Positions 9,031 to 18,292 of a stretch of DNA of 64,000 nucleotides are shown piece after piece. The DNA comes from Ammonifex thiophilus. GTDB lineage: Bacteria; Bacillota; Desulfotomaculia; Desulfotomaculales; Ammonificaceae. Position 1 is the stretch's first letter. The number at the start of each line of letters is the position of its first letter. The stretch is from the NCBI RefSeq assembly GCF_003368535.1, contig NZ_QSLN01000006.1, forward strand, positions 23,297 to 87,296, given 5' to 3'. Below the pieces are notes generated by a model. The model was not told the origin of the DNA. It ran no database searches and saw only the letters and a list, made by a program, of their open reading frames with translations. The position numbers and the translations under genes were made by a program.

Positions 9031-9258
9031 TTAGCAGTTCGCGCCCCCAGCGGCATTTAGCTCCCGCAAGGACAGGTTGCTCTCAATACAGGAAAGATCC
9101 ACAATCCTACTAGCTCGGTCTACGTCGATCCCGACCAGGTTTCCCTCCTCATCGAAATCCAGCACCACCCCGGGAGCGACTTCCTGGGAGTCCGCTGCAG
9201 GCTTTTCCGAAAGTTCTATATAAAGCGAGTCGGTCTCCGGGTAGTAGAAGAGCTTCAT
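9031..9258 (-). CDS. DUF2283 family small protein
   Basis: A 75-residue protein with the DUF2283 signature: an N-terminal YYPETDSLYIELSEKP hairpin and a central VVLDFDEEGNLVGIDVDRAS strand pair. The function of the family is unknown; members occur singly or beside toxin-like genes, but no partner gene is visible here. It follows the three tRNA genes and could be co-transcribed with them before the terminator at 8919-8967. Confidence 0.75.
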   Translation of the reverse strand: MKLFYYPETDSLYIELSEKPAADSQEVAPGVVLDFDEEGNLVGIDVDRASRIVDLSCIESNLSLRELNAAGGANC

Positions 9259-9378
9259 TTCCTTTTCTTCCCTCCTTTAAATCCGCGGTCAGGAAAGGCG
9301 TATCGCGGGAGACGGCTTTTCGGAGCTCGAAGGTCGTGAAAGAGGACGAACCGTTGCCGGAAGCCCTGTAAAAACAGA

Positions 9379-9466
9379 TGGTGCCGGGGGCGGGACTTGA
9401 ACCCGCACGGGGGCAGGCCCCATCGGATTTTGAGTCCGACGCGTCTGCCAATTCCGCCACCCCGGC
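9379..9466 (-). tRNA. tRNA-Leu (anticodon CAA)
   Basis: An 88-nt gene including an encoded CCA. Acceptor GCCGGGG pairs with CCCCGGC, the D arm contains GAATTGGCAGACGC, the anticodon loop is CTCAAAA, there is a long class II variable arm, and the T arm contains GGTTCAAGTCC. The anticodon reads UUG codons. Confidence 0.95.
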
Positions 9467-9472
9467 ACTTTG

Positions 9473-9547
9473 TGGTGGGCGATGGAGGGTTCGAACCTCC
9501 GACCCCCTGCTTGTAAGGCAGGTGCTCTCCCTCTGAGCTAATCGCCC
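9473..9547 (-). tRNA. tRNA-Val (anticodon TAC)
   Basis: A 75-nt gene with encoded CCA. Acceptor GGGCGAT pairs with ATCGCCC; the anticodon stem CCTGC/GCAGG closes the loop CTTACAA, and the T loop is GGTTCGAACCC. It sits 6 nt before tRNA-Leu in one transcript. Confidence 0.95.
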
Positions 9548-9567
9548 GCAAAACAAAAAAGCTTTTC

Positions 9568-9643
9568 TGGTGGGCCCGCCAGGATTCGAACCTGGAACCA
9601 ACGGATTATGAGTCCGCTGCTCTGACCGTTGAGCTACGGGCCC
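9568..9643 (-). tRNA. tRNA with CAT anticodon (tRNA-Ile2 more likely than elongator tRNA-Met)
   Basis: A 76-nt gene with encoded CCA. Acceptor GGGCCCG pairs with CGGGCCC, anticodon loop CTCATAA, T loop GGTTCGAATCC. A CAT anticodon fits elongator Met or the AUA-reading Ile2 whose C34 is modified to lysidine. The GGGCCCG acceptor and the AGCAGCGGACTCATAATCCG stretch resemble Ile2 genes (E. coli ileX has a similar AGCAGGCGACTCATAATCGC), so I favour Ile2; the sequence alone does not settle it. Confidence 0.85.
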
Positions 9644-9651
9644 CAGTTGCT

Positions 9652-9680
9652 ATTATACAGAAAGTTAGATCGGCCGTCAA
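9652..9680 (-). promoter_or_regulatory. Sigma-A promoter of the tRNA cluster
   Basis: On the minus strand TTGACG, a 17-nt spacer and a perfect TATAAT stand 8 nt before the first tRNA. The -35 box lies inside the inverted repeat AGATCGGCCGT/ACGGCCGATCT (9667-9700) that follows the rpoD stop, so the 3' end of one transcript overlaps the promoter of the next. Confidence 0.8.
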
Positions 9681-9703
9681 CCAGCGTGAACGGCCGATCT
9701 ACT

Positions 9704-10813
9704 TCATTCAAGATAATCCTTAAGCTTCTTTGAGCGGCTGGGATGCCTCAGTTTTCGCAAAGTTTTGGCCTCTATCTGACGGATGCGTTCCCGAGTGACG
9801 CCAAACTTCTGGCCCACTTCCTCCAGGGTGCGGGCGCGGCCGTCGTCCAGACCGAAGCGTAGCCGCAACACCTTCTGCTCCCTGGGAGTGAGGCTTTGCA
9901 GCACCTCGTTGAGCTGCTCCCGGAGCAGGGCATAGGAAGCCTCTTCTGCCGGAGCCTGTGCCTCCTGGTCCTCAATGAAGTCCCCCAGGTGCGAGTCCTC
10001 TTCCTCGCCTATGGGCGTCTCCAGGCTCACCGGCTCCTGGGCCACCTTCATGATCTCCCGCACCTTTTCAGGACTGATACCCATCTTCTCAGCAATCTCT
10101 TCCGGAGTGGGCTCGCGCCCCAGCTCCTGCACCAGCTGCCGCGAGACGCGCACCAGCTTGTTGATGGTCTCCACCATGTGCACCGGTATGCGGATGGTGC
10201 GGGCCTGATCGGCGATAGCCCGGGTTATGGCCTGCCGGATCCACCAGGTGGCGTAGGTCGAGAACTTGTATCCTTTGCGCCAGTCGAACTTCTCCACCGC
10301 TTTGATGAGCCCCAGGTTGCCCTCCTGGATGAGGTCGAGGAAGAGCATTCCTCGGCCCACGTACCGCTTGGCGATGGAGACCACCAGCCGCAGGTTGGCC
10401 TCGATGAGCCGCCGCTTTGCCTCCTCGTCTCCCTGCTCCATGCGCTTAGCCAGCTCTATCTCCTCTTCGGGGGTGAGAAGGGGGATGCGCCCGATCTCCT
10501 TAAGGTACATGCGCACGGGGTCGTCGATCTCTACCCCTTCCGGAATGCCGAGCTCCGCTTCCTCTTCGCCCCCGAGCCTTTCCTCTTTGAGCTCTCCCTC
10601 TCCAAGATCCTGCGCCTCGGGCACCACGTCTATCCCCTCCGCTGCCAGGCGCTCGTATATCTCATCTATCTGCTCGGGCGTGAGATCCATGCCCTGCAGA
10701 TCGTCCATTATCTCCGCGTAAGTGAGCACTCCCGTTTTCCGGCCCTTCTCGATGAGCTGCTCGATCTCATTCTGGTACTCCTGCCGCTCGGCTCGGTTCT
10801 CCTTCCCGCTCAT
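9704..10813 (-). CDS. rpoD: Primary RNA polymerase sigma factor (RpoD/SigA)
   Basis: Housekeeping sigma-70 factor. Region 1.2 is [18 protein letters not shown], region 2 contains [18 protein letters not shown] and the -10 recognition helix [18 protein letters not shown], region 3 follows, and region 4 ends with [20 protein letters not shown]. The 369 aa length is typical for Firmicute SigA with a short region 1.1. The start overlaps the end of dnaG by 47 nt in another frame; no equally good later start is seen. The dnaG-rpoD pairing is the conserved macromolecular-synthesis operon order. Confidence 0.96.
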   Translation of the reverse strand: MSGKENRAERQEYQNEIEQLIEKGRKTGVLTYAEIMDDLQGMDLTPEQIDEIYERLAAEGIDVVPEAQDLGEGELKEERLGGEEEAELGIPEGVEIDDPVRMYLKEIGRIPLLTPEEEIELAKRMEQGDEEAKRRLIEANLRLVVSIAKRYVGRGMLFLDLIQEGNLGLIKAVEKFDWRKGYKFSTYATWWIRQAITRAIADQARTIRIPVHMVETINKLVRVSRQLVQELGREPTPEEIAEKMGISPEKVREIMKVAQEPVSLETPIGEEEDSHLGDFIEDQEAQAPAEEASYALLREQLNEVLQSLTPREQKVLRLRFGLDDGRARTLEEVGQKFGVTRERIRQIEAKTLRKLRHPSRSKKLKDYLE

Positions 10814-12602
10814 TTCCTCTTTCCCCTCCCTTCCGCTCGAGATTTACCAGAGCCTGGAGTTCCTCTAGGCAACGCCTGACTTCCTCCTCGTCTCCTTTAG
10901 CCTCGGCCAGGCCGAGCTTCCCGGCCAGCTGCTTGCGCTTTCTCCTGATCAGGTTGGTCTTCAGAAAGCGAAGGCAATCCTCCCACGGTGGACTTTCTTC
11001 CTCCTCTACCAAAACTCCTGCTGTCGCATCTAAAGCCTCTTCCGGTAGACGGCCGGCCAAGGCGGTGGGCGATGGGTCCTCTCCCGCTGCCAGCGCCCCT
11101 CTAAGGGCCGAGTACACTGCCCGGCAGGGAGGGTGGGTGAAGAGCTCTTCCCCGCCCGCCTCCTCCACCTCCGCCAGGATCTCGGGCTGGCGGAACAGAG
11201 CCCGCAAGAGTCCCTTTTCCGCAGCGAAGCAGGCGCGGGACTCAAGGGCTTCGTGCTTATTTTTAGCACTTTTGTCGCTTTTTAGCCGAGTGGTAACCTT
11301 TTCTTCCCCGGTGAAGCGCACAAGCTCGTCGCGCACGACTTCCCAGCCGAGACCAGTTATGCGGCTGACCAGGCGTATGCCTTCTTCCCGCTCGGGCAAG
11401 GTGCGCAAGCAGGCCAGGTTGGGAAGGAGGGCCCGCAGTGCCCTGAGCTTATCTCGAGCTGTCACCAGGCCCCCAGCCGCGAGTTTCTTGCCCTTATACT
11501 CGAGGAGGGGCAGGGCGGAGGCCAAGCTGGCTTCCCAGGCCGCTGGGCCCGACGTGCGCAGGAACTCGTCCGGGTCCTTTCCCCGAGGTAGCTCCACCAC
11601 CAGGACCTCCAGCCCCGCCTGCTGCAGGATGTCAAGCCCCCGCCAGGTGGCCGCCTCCCCGGCGGTGTCGCTGTCGTAGGCGATGTACACCTTCCCGGTG
11701 TAGCGGGAAAGTAGGCGCACCTGCTCCTGCGTGAGGCTGGTGCCCAAGCTGGCCACCGCGTAGCCGAAGCCGAACTGGTGTAAAGTTATGGCGTCGAGGT
11801 AGCCCTCGACTAACACGGCGAAGCCAGCAGCCCTTATAGCATCCTTGGCCTGAGCCAGGGCGTAAAGCTCGTTTTTCTTGTTAAAGAGCGGAGTCTCCGG
11901 CGAATTGAGGTACTTGGGCTGGAGGGCCGAGTCCAGCGCCCGCCCGCCGAACCCTACCACCCTACCCTGCGGATCGATGATGGGGAAGACGAGCCTTCCC
12001 CGGAAGCGGTCCACCACCCGGCCGGCGGAAGTCTTGACGGCCAGGCCCCACTTCACCGCCGCCTCCTTGCTTATCCCCCTCGCCTGAAGGTAGCGAAGCA
12101 GGGCTTCTTCCTCCGGCGGAGCGTAGCCCAGGGAAAAGCGCCGGGCTGTCTCCTCGCTCACCCCTCGCTCCTCCAGGTAGCGCCGTGCCGGCTTCCCCGC
12201 CTCCTCCCACAGGGAGGTGATAAAGAATTCCAGGCTTAGGCGGTTGAGCTCCTCGCCCTCCTCCAGCTCCCGGCGGCGGGCCAGCCAGGCGGGGTCTCGG
12301 CTCTGCGGGGGGAGACTCAACCCCGCCCGCAGGGCCAGTCGCTCCAGCGCCTCCAAAAAATCTAGTTTTTCCTGGAGCATCAAAAACTTTAAGGCGTCAC
12401 CGCCCACGCCACAGCCGAAACAGTAAAAAAACTGTTTCTCCGGCGAGACGGTGAAGGAAGGCGTGCGCTCGGCGTGGAAGGGGCAGAGCCCTACGTAATT
12501 TCTGCCCTGGCGCTTCAAGCGCACGTACTCGCCTACCAGGGCCACGATGTCGGTGCGGTCCAGCACCTCTTTAACGAATTCCGGCGGCACGTAACCGCGC
12601 AA
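10767..12602 (-). CDS. dnaG: DNA primase DnaG
   Basis: Synthesises RNA primers at the replication fork. The N-terminal zinc-binding domain has [17 protein letters not shown] and FFYCFGCG; the TOPRIM core has [10 protein letters not shown] and [11 protein letters not shown]. The Arg-rich helicase-interacting C-terminus follows. At 611 aa the length is normal. The probable start is TTG at 12602, preceded by a GAGGGG site. Operon with rpoD. Confidence 0.95.
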   Translation of the reverse strand: MRGYVPPEFVKEVLDRTDIVALVGEYVRLKRQGRNYVGLCPFHAERTPSFTVSPEKQFFYCFGCGVGGDALKFLMLQEKLDFLEALERLALRAGLSLPPQSRDPAWLARRRELEEGEELNRLSLEFFITSLWEEAGKPARRYLEERGVSEETARRFSLGYAPPEEEALLRYLQARGISKEAAVKWGLAVKTSAGRVVDRFRGRLVFPIIDPQGRVVGFGGRALDSALQPKYLNSPETPLFNKKNELYALAQAKDAIRAAGFAVLVEGYLDAITLHQFGFGYAVASLGTSLTQEQVRLLSRYTGKVYIAYDSDTAGEAATWRGLDILQQAGLEVLVVELPRGKDPDEFLRTSGPAAWEASLASALPLLEYKGKKLAAGGLVTARDKLRALRALLPNLACLRTLPEREEGIRLVSRITGLGWEVVRDELVRFTGEEKVTTRLKSDKSAKNKHEALESRACFAAEKGLLRALFRQPEILAEVEEAGGEELFTHPPCRAVYSALRGALAAGEDPSPTALAGRLPEEALDATAGVLVEEEESPPWEDCLRFLKTNLIRRKRKQLAGKLGLAEAKGDEEEVRRCLEELQALVNLERKGGERGNEREGEPSRAAGVPE

Positions 12603-12687
12603 GAGCTGTACCCCTCACTTAAAATACACGCCTTAGGGTATAGAGTTCGCCGCCAAAAAGCTTTTTCCTTCCGCCGGTATCGACGAC

Positions 12688-13689
12688 TTAATATACGGAG
12701 AAGCCGCGGGGTAGGCAGAGGTTGGCAAACTGGGTGACGGCGTACCGGTCGGTCATCCCGGCTATGTAGTCCGCCACCACCCGCTCGGTGCCGAACTCCT
12801 CTATCCGCCGCTGATATTCCACCGGCAGGTGCTGAGGATGTTTGACGAAATAGTGGAAGAGGTATTGCACTACATGGCGAGCCTTGCCTTCTTCGCGCTT
12901 GGCCGCCGAACCCAGGTAAACCCGCTCGAAAAGGAAGGCGCGGAGTCTCTCCATGGCCTCGCGCACCGGCTCGCTCATTCTTATCTCCGGCTTACCAAAA
13001 CTTTCGCGGATGACGTCCGTCACCATGGTGTTTATGCGCTCGCTATGCCGGTAGCCCAGAACCTCCAGGCAGTCGCGCGGCAGGTCCTCCTGCCTCAGCA
13101 CCCCTCCCCGTAAAGCATCGTCGATATCGTGATTTATATAGGCTATGCGATCGGCCAGCCGCACTATCTGCCCTTCCAGGGTGACCGGCAGGCAGGGACC
13201 GGTGTGGTTGAGTATGCCGTCGCGCACCTCGAAGGTGAGGTTGAGCCCCGTCCCCTTTTCTAGCACGTCCACTACCCGGAGGCTCTGCTCGTTGTGTTTG
13301 AAGCCAGGGAAGACCTCGGCCAGCGCCTGCTCCCCTGTATGGCCGAAGGGGGTATGCCCCAGGTCATGCCCTAGGGCTATGGCCTCCGTGAGGTCTTCAT
13401 TAAGCCGCAAGGCCCGAGCTATGGTCCGGGCAATCTGGGTGACCTCCAAGGTATGGGTCAGCCGGGTACGGTAGTGATCCCCTTCCGGGATGAGGAAGAC
13501 CTGGGTTTTGTACTTCAGACGGCGGAAGCTCTTGCTGTGGATGATCCGGTCGCGGTCCCGTTGGAACTCCGTCCTCACAGCGCAGGGCTCCTCGGGCGTC
13601 TTCCTGCCCCGCGTTTCCCGGCTGCGGCAGGCGTAAGGGGAGAGGATTTTCTCCTCCATTTCTTCCCAGAAGGTGCGCGCGTCAAACAA
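12688..13689 (-). CDS. dgt: dGTP triphosphohydrolase-like HD protein
   Basis: HD-superfamily dNTPase that hydrolyses dNTPs to the nucleoside and triphosphate. Motifs seen: RTEFQRDRDRIIHSKSFRRL, the first metal His in RLTHTLEV, the HD pair in ALGHDLGHTPFGHTGE, and AYINHDIDDAL. The open frame runs up to 13836, but the first ~45 residues are Arg/Ser/Pro-rich and overlap thpR. A TTG at 13689 (or GTG at 13698) preceded by GAGGTGG gives about 333 aa and a family-like N-terminus. Confidence 0.88.
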   Translation of the reverse strand: MFDARTFWEEMEEKILSPYACRSRETRGRKTPEEPCAVRTEFQRDRDRIIHSKSFRRLKYKTQVFLIPEGDHYRTRLTHTLEVTQIARTIARALRLNEDLTEAIALGHDLGHTPFGHTGEQALAEVFPGFKHNEQSLRVVDVLEKGTGLNLTFEVRDGILNHTGPCLPVTLEGQIVRLADRIAYINHDIDDALRGGVLRQEDLPRDCLEVLGYRHSERINTMVTDVIRESFGKPEIRMSEPVREAMERLRAFLFERVYLGSAAKREEGKARHVVQYLFHYFVKHPQHLPVEYQRRIEEFGTERVVADYIAGMTDRYAVTQFANLCLPRGFSVY

Positions 13690-13699
13690 GCTTCCCACC

Positions 13700-14266
13700 T
13701 CAAGCTCCGGAAAGACGGACCGCGGCCACCCGGCTGTATACCGGTCCTCTGGGGGTAAGGAAACTGCGGTAGAGCACCAACTCCTCGACCAAGAAGGGGG
13801 TAAAGGCGTAGTTTTTTTGCGCCCAGCGGTGATCACCAGGCAGCGCCACCCTCTCCCTCACCCTCCCCAGGGTGATGTGAGGAGAGAAGGGCTTGGTCGC
13901 CGGGGTGAAACCTAGGCCCCGCACCGCTTCCTCCACTGCCTGGTGAAGCAGAAAAAGGGAGGGGTGGGCCTTTACCCCTACCCAGATGACGCGCGGGCGC
14001 GCGAGAGAGGGAAAGGCCCCTAATTTCTCCGCTTCCAGCAAGAAAGCCTTTATACCTGCCAGTCGGGCCGACACCGCCTCCCGCAAAGAATCCACCTGCC
14101 CGGCTTCCGTGTCCCCCAGAAACCGCACGGTGAGGTGGAGATTCTCCTCCTCCACCCACTTCACCGAACGGGGGGAAAAGCCGAGCTCTTTCTGCAACTC
14201 CGCCAGCTGTCGGCGCAGAGGAGCGGGCAGCGGCACCGCCCAGAAAAGCCTCCACTTCTCCTGCAT
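13700..14266 (-). CDS. thpR: RNA 2',3'-cyclic phosphodiesterase (ThpR, LigT family)
   Basis: 2H phosphoesterase. Both catalytic HxTx motifs are present: HLTV near residue 45 and HITL near residue 130. Start placed at the Met in MQEKWRLFWAVPLP, which fits the family N-terminus; the 26 residues upstream are Arg/aromatic-rich and unlikely to be translated. Length 188 aa is normal. It opens before dgt in the same direction. Confidence 0.9.
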   Translation of the reverse strand: MQEKWRLFWAVPLPAPLRRQLAELQKELGFSPRSVKWVEEENLHLTVRFLGDTEAGQVDSLREAVSARLAGIKAFLLEAEKLGAFPSLARPRVIWVGVKAHPSLFLLHQAVEEAVRGLGFTPATKPFSPHITLGRVRERVALPGDHRWAQKNYAFTPFLVEELVLYRSFLTPRGPVYSRVAAVRLSGA

Positions 14267-14355
14267 AGAGATCTTCGCCCGCCTAAAATGTGGTATCCGC
14301 AAAAGCAAAGTATAGCATGTCCTTGGCTCCAAAACAAGTATCACTTTACACTTTT

Positions 14356-16701
14356 TTACTTCAGGCGACGCAGCGACTCCAGGATGATCTTCTTCTCCAC
14401 GCTGGCCACCAGCCGCCGCGTCCGCACCACCATGTCGGGATTGACGCTCACGCTGTCTATGCCGCAGCGTACTAGGAACTCGGTGAGCTCCGGGTAGACG
14501 GAGGGACCCTGACCGCAGATGGAAACGGTCTTGCCGTGCTGGTGCGCTATTTCTATGAGCCGGGCAATGGCCCGGGTCACCGCCGGGTTGCGCTCGTCGA
14601 AGTAGCCCATTCGCTCCAGGATACCCGAATCGCGGTCCGCCCCCAAAATGAGCTGGGTGAGGTCGTTGGAGCCGATGCTAAAGCCGTCCACGTAAGTGCA
14701 GAACTGGTCAGCCAGGAAGATCACCGCTGGCACTTCGGCCATGATCCAGACCTTGAAGTCGCTGTTGGAGGAGAGTCCCTCTTCAGCCATAATCTTAAGC
14801 ACCCGCTCAACTTCCCAAGTGGTGCGTACGAAGGGGAGCATGGCCCAGACGTTGGTAAGCTGGTACTGCTCCCGCACCTTCCGCATGGCTCGGCACTCCA
14901 GGCGGAAGCCCTCTTCGTACTCGGGGGATATGTAGCGGGAAACCCCCCGCCAGCCGATCATGGGGTTGTTCTCTACCGGCTCCACTTCTTCTCCGCCCTT
15001 CAGCCCCCGGAACTCGTTGGTGCGGAAATCGCTGAAACGCACCACCACCGGGCGGGGAAAGACGGCCTGGGCCACGGTAGCTATGCCCTCCGCCAGTCGG
15101 TCGATGAAGAACTTCTCCTGGCCGGTGCGCAGGAGATAGATGGGGTGGGCGCCGATGTGGTCGGTGAAGATGAATTCGGTGCGCATGAGCCCTATGCCGT
15201 CGAAGGGGAGATCCTTGTAACGCGCTATGGCCTCCGGCTCCCCCAGGTTCATGTAGATTTTGGTGGCCGTGACCGGGGCCAACTCCTGCCAGACGTCGGC
15301 GGGTATGACCGGGGCTCCGGGCTTGGCCTCAGGCGCAGCTGCTTCCAGCGCCACCCGGCCCTCGTAGACTACCCCCCGCACGGCGTCCACGGTGACCTCC
15401 ATCCCTTCCTTCAGCACCGCGGTGGCGTTCTTGGTGCCCACGATGCAGGGTATCCCCAGCTCGCGGGAAACGATGGCGGCGTGGCAGGTGCGTCCCCCCT
15501 CGTCGGTGACGATGGCCGCAGCCCGCTTCATGGCCGGCACCATGTCGGGGTTGGTCATGGTGGTGACCAACACGGAGCCTTCTTTGACCCGGGTGATGTC
15601 GTCGAAGCTTTTCACTAGGACCACTTTGCCGGAAGCGATGCCGGGAGAAGCTCCCATGCCCTGCACCAGCACTTTGGCTTCGCTTAGTCGCTCCTCCTTC
15701 TTTTCCTCTCCCCCTATCTTGTCCAGGGCGGTCACCGGCCGGGCCTGCAAGATGTAGAATTTGCCCTTCTCATACCCCCACTCGATGTCCTGTGGGGAGC
15801 CGTAGTGCTTCTCCACCCGAAGGAGGATATCGGTGAGTTCCAAAATCTCCTCGTCGCTCAAACACTGCTTCTCCACGTACTCCGGCCCCAGGTACCGGGC
15901 CACCTCCACCTTGACCGTGCCGCTGGGAGCATCGGGGCGAGCCACGATCATCACCGTCTTGCTGGCGATATTTTTGCTCTTTATCCGGCGCGTATTCTTG
16001 TCCACCAGATACTCGTCGGGGGTGACCGCGCCGCTCACCACCGCTTCGCCCAGGCCCCAGCTGGCGTTGATCATGAGTTCGTCTCGGGCGCCGGTGACGG
16101 GGTTAACAGTGAAGGCCACCCCGGAGCGCTCCGACTGGATCATCTTCTGCACCACCGCGCTCAAGTAGACGGAGAAGTGGTCAAAACCCTGGGCTTGGCG
16201 GTAGGCGGTGGCCCGGGCGGTCCACAGAGAAGCCCAGCATTTCCTGACGGCCTCTATTACTTCCGCCGCTCCCAGCACGTTGAGGTAAGTCTCCTGCTGG
16301 CCTGCGAAGGAAGCCTCCGGCAGGTCTTCAGCAGTAGCCGAGCTGCGCACCGCTACCGCCGGCTCCGGTCCGCCCGCCGCCAACTCCTTGTAGGCGGAAA
16401 TAATCTCCTCCTCTATTTCCGGCGGGACCGGCGTGGACCTTATGAGCTCCCGCACGCGCTCCGTGTTTTGCATGAGCTCTTCCAGGTTGTCCACGTTGGT
16501 GGTAGCGATGATCTCTTTTATCTTAGGAGCAAGGCCGGTCGTTTCGATAAAGTGCTTGTAAGCTTCGGCGGTCACGCAGAAACCGGGCGGAACGGGGATG
16601 CCCGCCCGCGTGAGTTCTCCCAGGTTGGCCCCCTTTCCTCCCACCAGCGGTATATCTTCTTTGGTGAGTTCGTGGAACCAGCGTATGAACTTGTAGCTCA
16701 C
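14356..16701 (-). CDS. ppsA: Phosphoenolpyruvate synthase
   Basis: Converts pyruvate and ATP to PEP, AMP and phosphate, the gluconeogenic entry in autotrophic and acid-using anaerobes. The order is typical: an N-terminal ATP-grasp domain starting LVGGKGANLGELTRAGIPVP, the phospho-His swivelling domain with GGRTCHAAIVSRELGIPC (catalytic His after TC), and the C-terminal PEP/pyruvate barrel with GSNDLTQLILG and the active-site Cys in ICGQGPS. 781 aa, as expected. Two upstream genes encode its probable regulators. Confidence 0.95.
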   Translation of the reverse strand: MSYKFIRWFHELTKEDIPLVGGKGANLGELTRAGIPVPPGFCVTAEAYKHFIETTGLAPKIKEIIATTNVDNLEELMQNTERVRELIRSTPVPPEIEEEIISAYKELAAGGPEPAVAVRSSATAEDLPEASFAGQQETYLNVLGAAEVIEAVRKCWASLWTARATAYRQAQGFDHFSVYLSAVVQKMIQSERSGVAFTVNPVTGARDELMINASWGLGEAVVSGAVTPDEYLVDKNTRRIKSKNIASKTVMIVARPDAPSGTVKVEVARYLGPEYVEKQCLSDEEILELTDILLRVEKHYGSPQDIEWGYEKGKFYILQARPVTALDKIGGEEKKEERLSEAKVLVQGMGASPGIASGKVVLVKSFDDITRVKEGSVLVTTMTNPDMVPAMKRAAAIVTDEGGRTCHAAIVSRELGIPCIVGTKNATAVLKEGMEVTVDAVRGVVYEGRVALEAAAPEAKPGAPVIPADVWQELAPVTATKIYMNLGEPEAIARYKDLPFDGIGLMRTEFIFTDHIGAHPIYLLRTGQEKFFIDRLAEGIATVAQAVFPRPVVVRFSDFRTNEFRGLKGGEEVEPVENNPMIGWRGVSRYISPEYEEGFRLECRAMRKVREQYQLTNVWAMLPFVRTTWEVERVLKIMAEEGLSSNSDFKVWIMAEVPAVIFLADQFCTYVDGFSIGSNDLTQLILGADRDSGILERMGYFDERNPAVTRAIARLIEIAHQHGKTVSICGQGPSVYPELTEFLVRCGIDSVSVNPDMVVRTRRLVASVEKKIILESLRRLK

Positions 16702-16729
16702 CGGATTTTCACCTCCAAAAGCCGCTTAT

Positions 16730-17554
16730 TCACTCCGGGCGGTAGCGTAAACCCCGGTAGTAAACCTCCAACACCTTGCCCGCCGTCTCTTCCACCGCCT
16801 TGTTAGTCACATCGATGATCACGCAGCCGAGCTTGCGCATCACCTCCTCGGCATAGGAAAGCTCCTTGTAGACCCGCTCCGGCCGGGCGTACTCGGCGTC
16901 CGGCGGGAGGCCTAAAGCTTTAAGCCTCTCCCGGCGGATCTGAATCAGGTACTCCGGTTGCACCGTGAGACCCACCAGCCGATCCCGGGGCACGGAGAAG
17001 AGTTCCTGGGGTAGAGGAACCTCCGGTACCAGCGGCACGTTGGCCGCCTTTATTTTCTTGTGGGCCAAGTACATGCAAAGCGGGGTCTTGCCGGTGCGGG
17101 AAACTCCCAGAATTACCAAGTCGGCCATGCTCAGACCCCGAGGGTCCTTGCCGTCGTCGTATTTAACGGCGAACTCTATGGCCTCCACCCTCCGAAAATA
17201 CTCCTCGTCCACCTTGCGCATAAGCCCCGGTTCAAAACGCGGCGGCCGGCCCAAAGACGCCTCCAGCGCCTCCAGCACCGGCCCCAGAATGTCCACCGCC
17301 CTGACTCCCTTTTTTTCCGCCTCTTCGCGTAGGATCGAGCGTAGCCGAGGCATGACCAAGGTGAAGATGATTACCGCTCGTTCCTCCGCTGCCTGGGAAA
17401 CTATCTCCGGGATCTCCTCCGGATGATTGACGAAGGGAATGCGGCGCACCTCCACTTTGCCGGAGTCGAACTGGCTGGCCGCCGCCCGCGCCACCAGCTC
17501 CGCTGTCTCGCCGATGGAGTCAGAAACGACGTAGATTACTGGCTGCCCGTCCAT
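16730..17554 (-). CDS. DUF299 PEP synthase/PPDK regulatory kinase-pyrophosphorylase (PSRP)
   Basis: Bifunctional Ser/Thr kinase and P-dependent dephosphorylase that inactivates and reactivates PEP synthase or pyruvate phosphate dikinase by modifying the Thr next to the catalytic His. The family P-loop is visible as [15 protein letters not shown]. Since the adjacent target gene is ppsA rather than ppdK, PEP synthase is the likely substrate. Start taken at the ATG at 17554 ([16 protein letters not shown]), nine bases inside the longest frame. Lies between ccpN and ppsA. Confidence 0.9.
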   Translation of the reverse strand: MDGQPVIYVVSDSIGETAELVARAAASQFDSGKVEVRRIPFVNHPEEIPEIVSQAAEERAVIIFTLVMPRLRSILREEAEKKGVRAVDILGPVLEALEASLGRPPRFEPGLMRKVDEEYFRRVEAIEFAVKYDDGKDPRGLSMADLVILGVSRTGKTPLCMYLAHKKIKAANVPLVPEVPLPQELFSVPRDRLVGLTVQPEYLIQIRRERLKALGLPPDAEYARPERVYKELSYAEEVMRKLGCVIIDVTNKAVEETAGKVLEVYYRGLRYRPE

Positions 17555-17569
17555 ACCCACCAAGATTCT

Positions 17570-18199
17570 CTACCGCCCCTCTCCCATCTCTACAAAAAGA
17601 CGGGTAACGTTGGTCTTGCTGAAGCGCCCCACCACCAGGAGGTCCTGGCCGGAGGCGACCGGCTCCACCACCGGTAGAGCGTCTACCTCGTGGATCACGA
17701 TCTTGCGCGCCGCCTCCCAGACCGACTCCTCCGGCGTGGTGGTTACGACATGGGGGCGGCGGGTCATGATGACGCTCACCGGGACCGAGCGGAAGTCCTG
17801 TCCCCCGAAGGCCAGTTTCAAGAAATCCTTCCGGGAAACCACCCCTTCCAGAAAGCCCCCCTCCCGCACCACGAAAAGGGTGCCCACATCTTCCAGAAAA
17901 AGGGTTATCAGGGCGTCGTAGACGGTGGTCTCCACCGAGACCACCACCGGTCGGGAGTGGAGGTCTTTAACCCGGTAGCGCCGGATCTTACTCGCCACCA
18001 CTTCGTAAGGAGACTTGCCGGTGTAGTAGTAGCCTACCCGGGGACGGGCCTCCAGCAGCCCCGCCATGGTGAGCAGGGCCAGGTCGGGGCGCAGGGTGGC
18101 CCGTGCCACGTTTAGCCGCTCGGCAATTCGCTCGCTGGTTATGGGACCTTCCGCCTTGACTATCCCCAAGATGGCTTCCTGCCGCCGGGTAAGTTCCAT
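17570..18199 (-). CDS. ccpN: CcpN-like transcriptional regulator (HTH + two CBS domains)
   Basis: Represses gluconeogenic genes in Bacillus. The N-terminal winged helix reads RRQEAILGIVKAEGPITSER and then RLNVARATLRPDLALL; two CBS domains follow, beginning near RYRVKDLHSRPVVVS and VPVSVIMTRRPHVVTT. The ATG at 18199 sits behind a good AAGGAG. In Bacillus ccpN is followed by the DUF299 gene yqfL, as here, and this organism adds ppsA. Control of ppsA by this regulator is inference from the gene order. Confidence 0.88.
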   Translation of the reverse strand: MELTRRQEAILGIVKAEGPITSERIAERLNVARATLRPDLALLTMAGLLEARPRVGYYYTGKSPYEVVASKIRRYRVKDLHSRPVVVSVETTVYDALITLFLEDVGTLFVVREGGFLEGVVSRKDFLKLAFGGQDFRSVPVSVIMTRRPHVVTTTPEESVWEAARKIVIHEVDALPVVEPVASGQDLLVVGRFSKTNVTRLFVEMGEGR

Positions 18200-18234
18200 G
18201 CTCCTTCCCCCGCTCCAAGAACCTGACAATAGGC

Positions 18235-18273
18235 AAAAAGCGTAACACTTTCCCTCTAAATAATACGCTTTTT
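18235..18273 (-). terminator. Rho-independent terminator after glyS
   Basis: On the minus strand AAAAAGCGTA pairs with TACGCTTTTT around an AU-rich loop, giving a 10-bp stem that ends in a U-run. It lies 20 nt after the glyS stop and before ccpN. Confidence 0.65.
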
Positions 18274-18292
18274 ATCCCCCTACTCCTGCCCA

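Noticed and set aside
14536..15618. A 360-codon plus-strand open frame inside ppsA
   Set aside because: Fully antisense to highly conserved ppsA; no independent family match.
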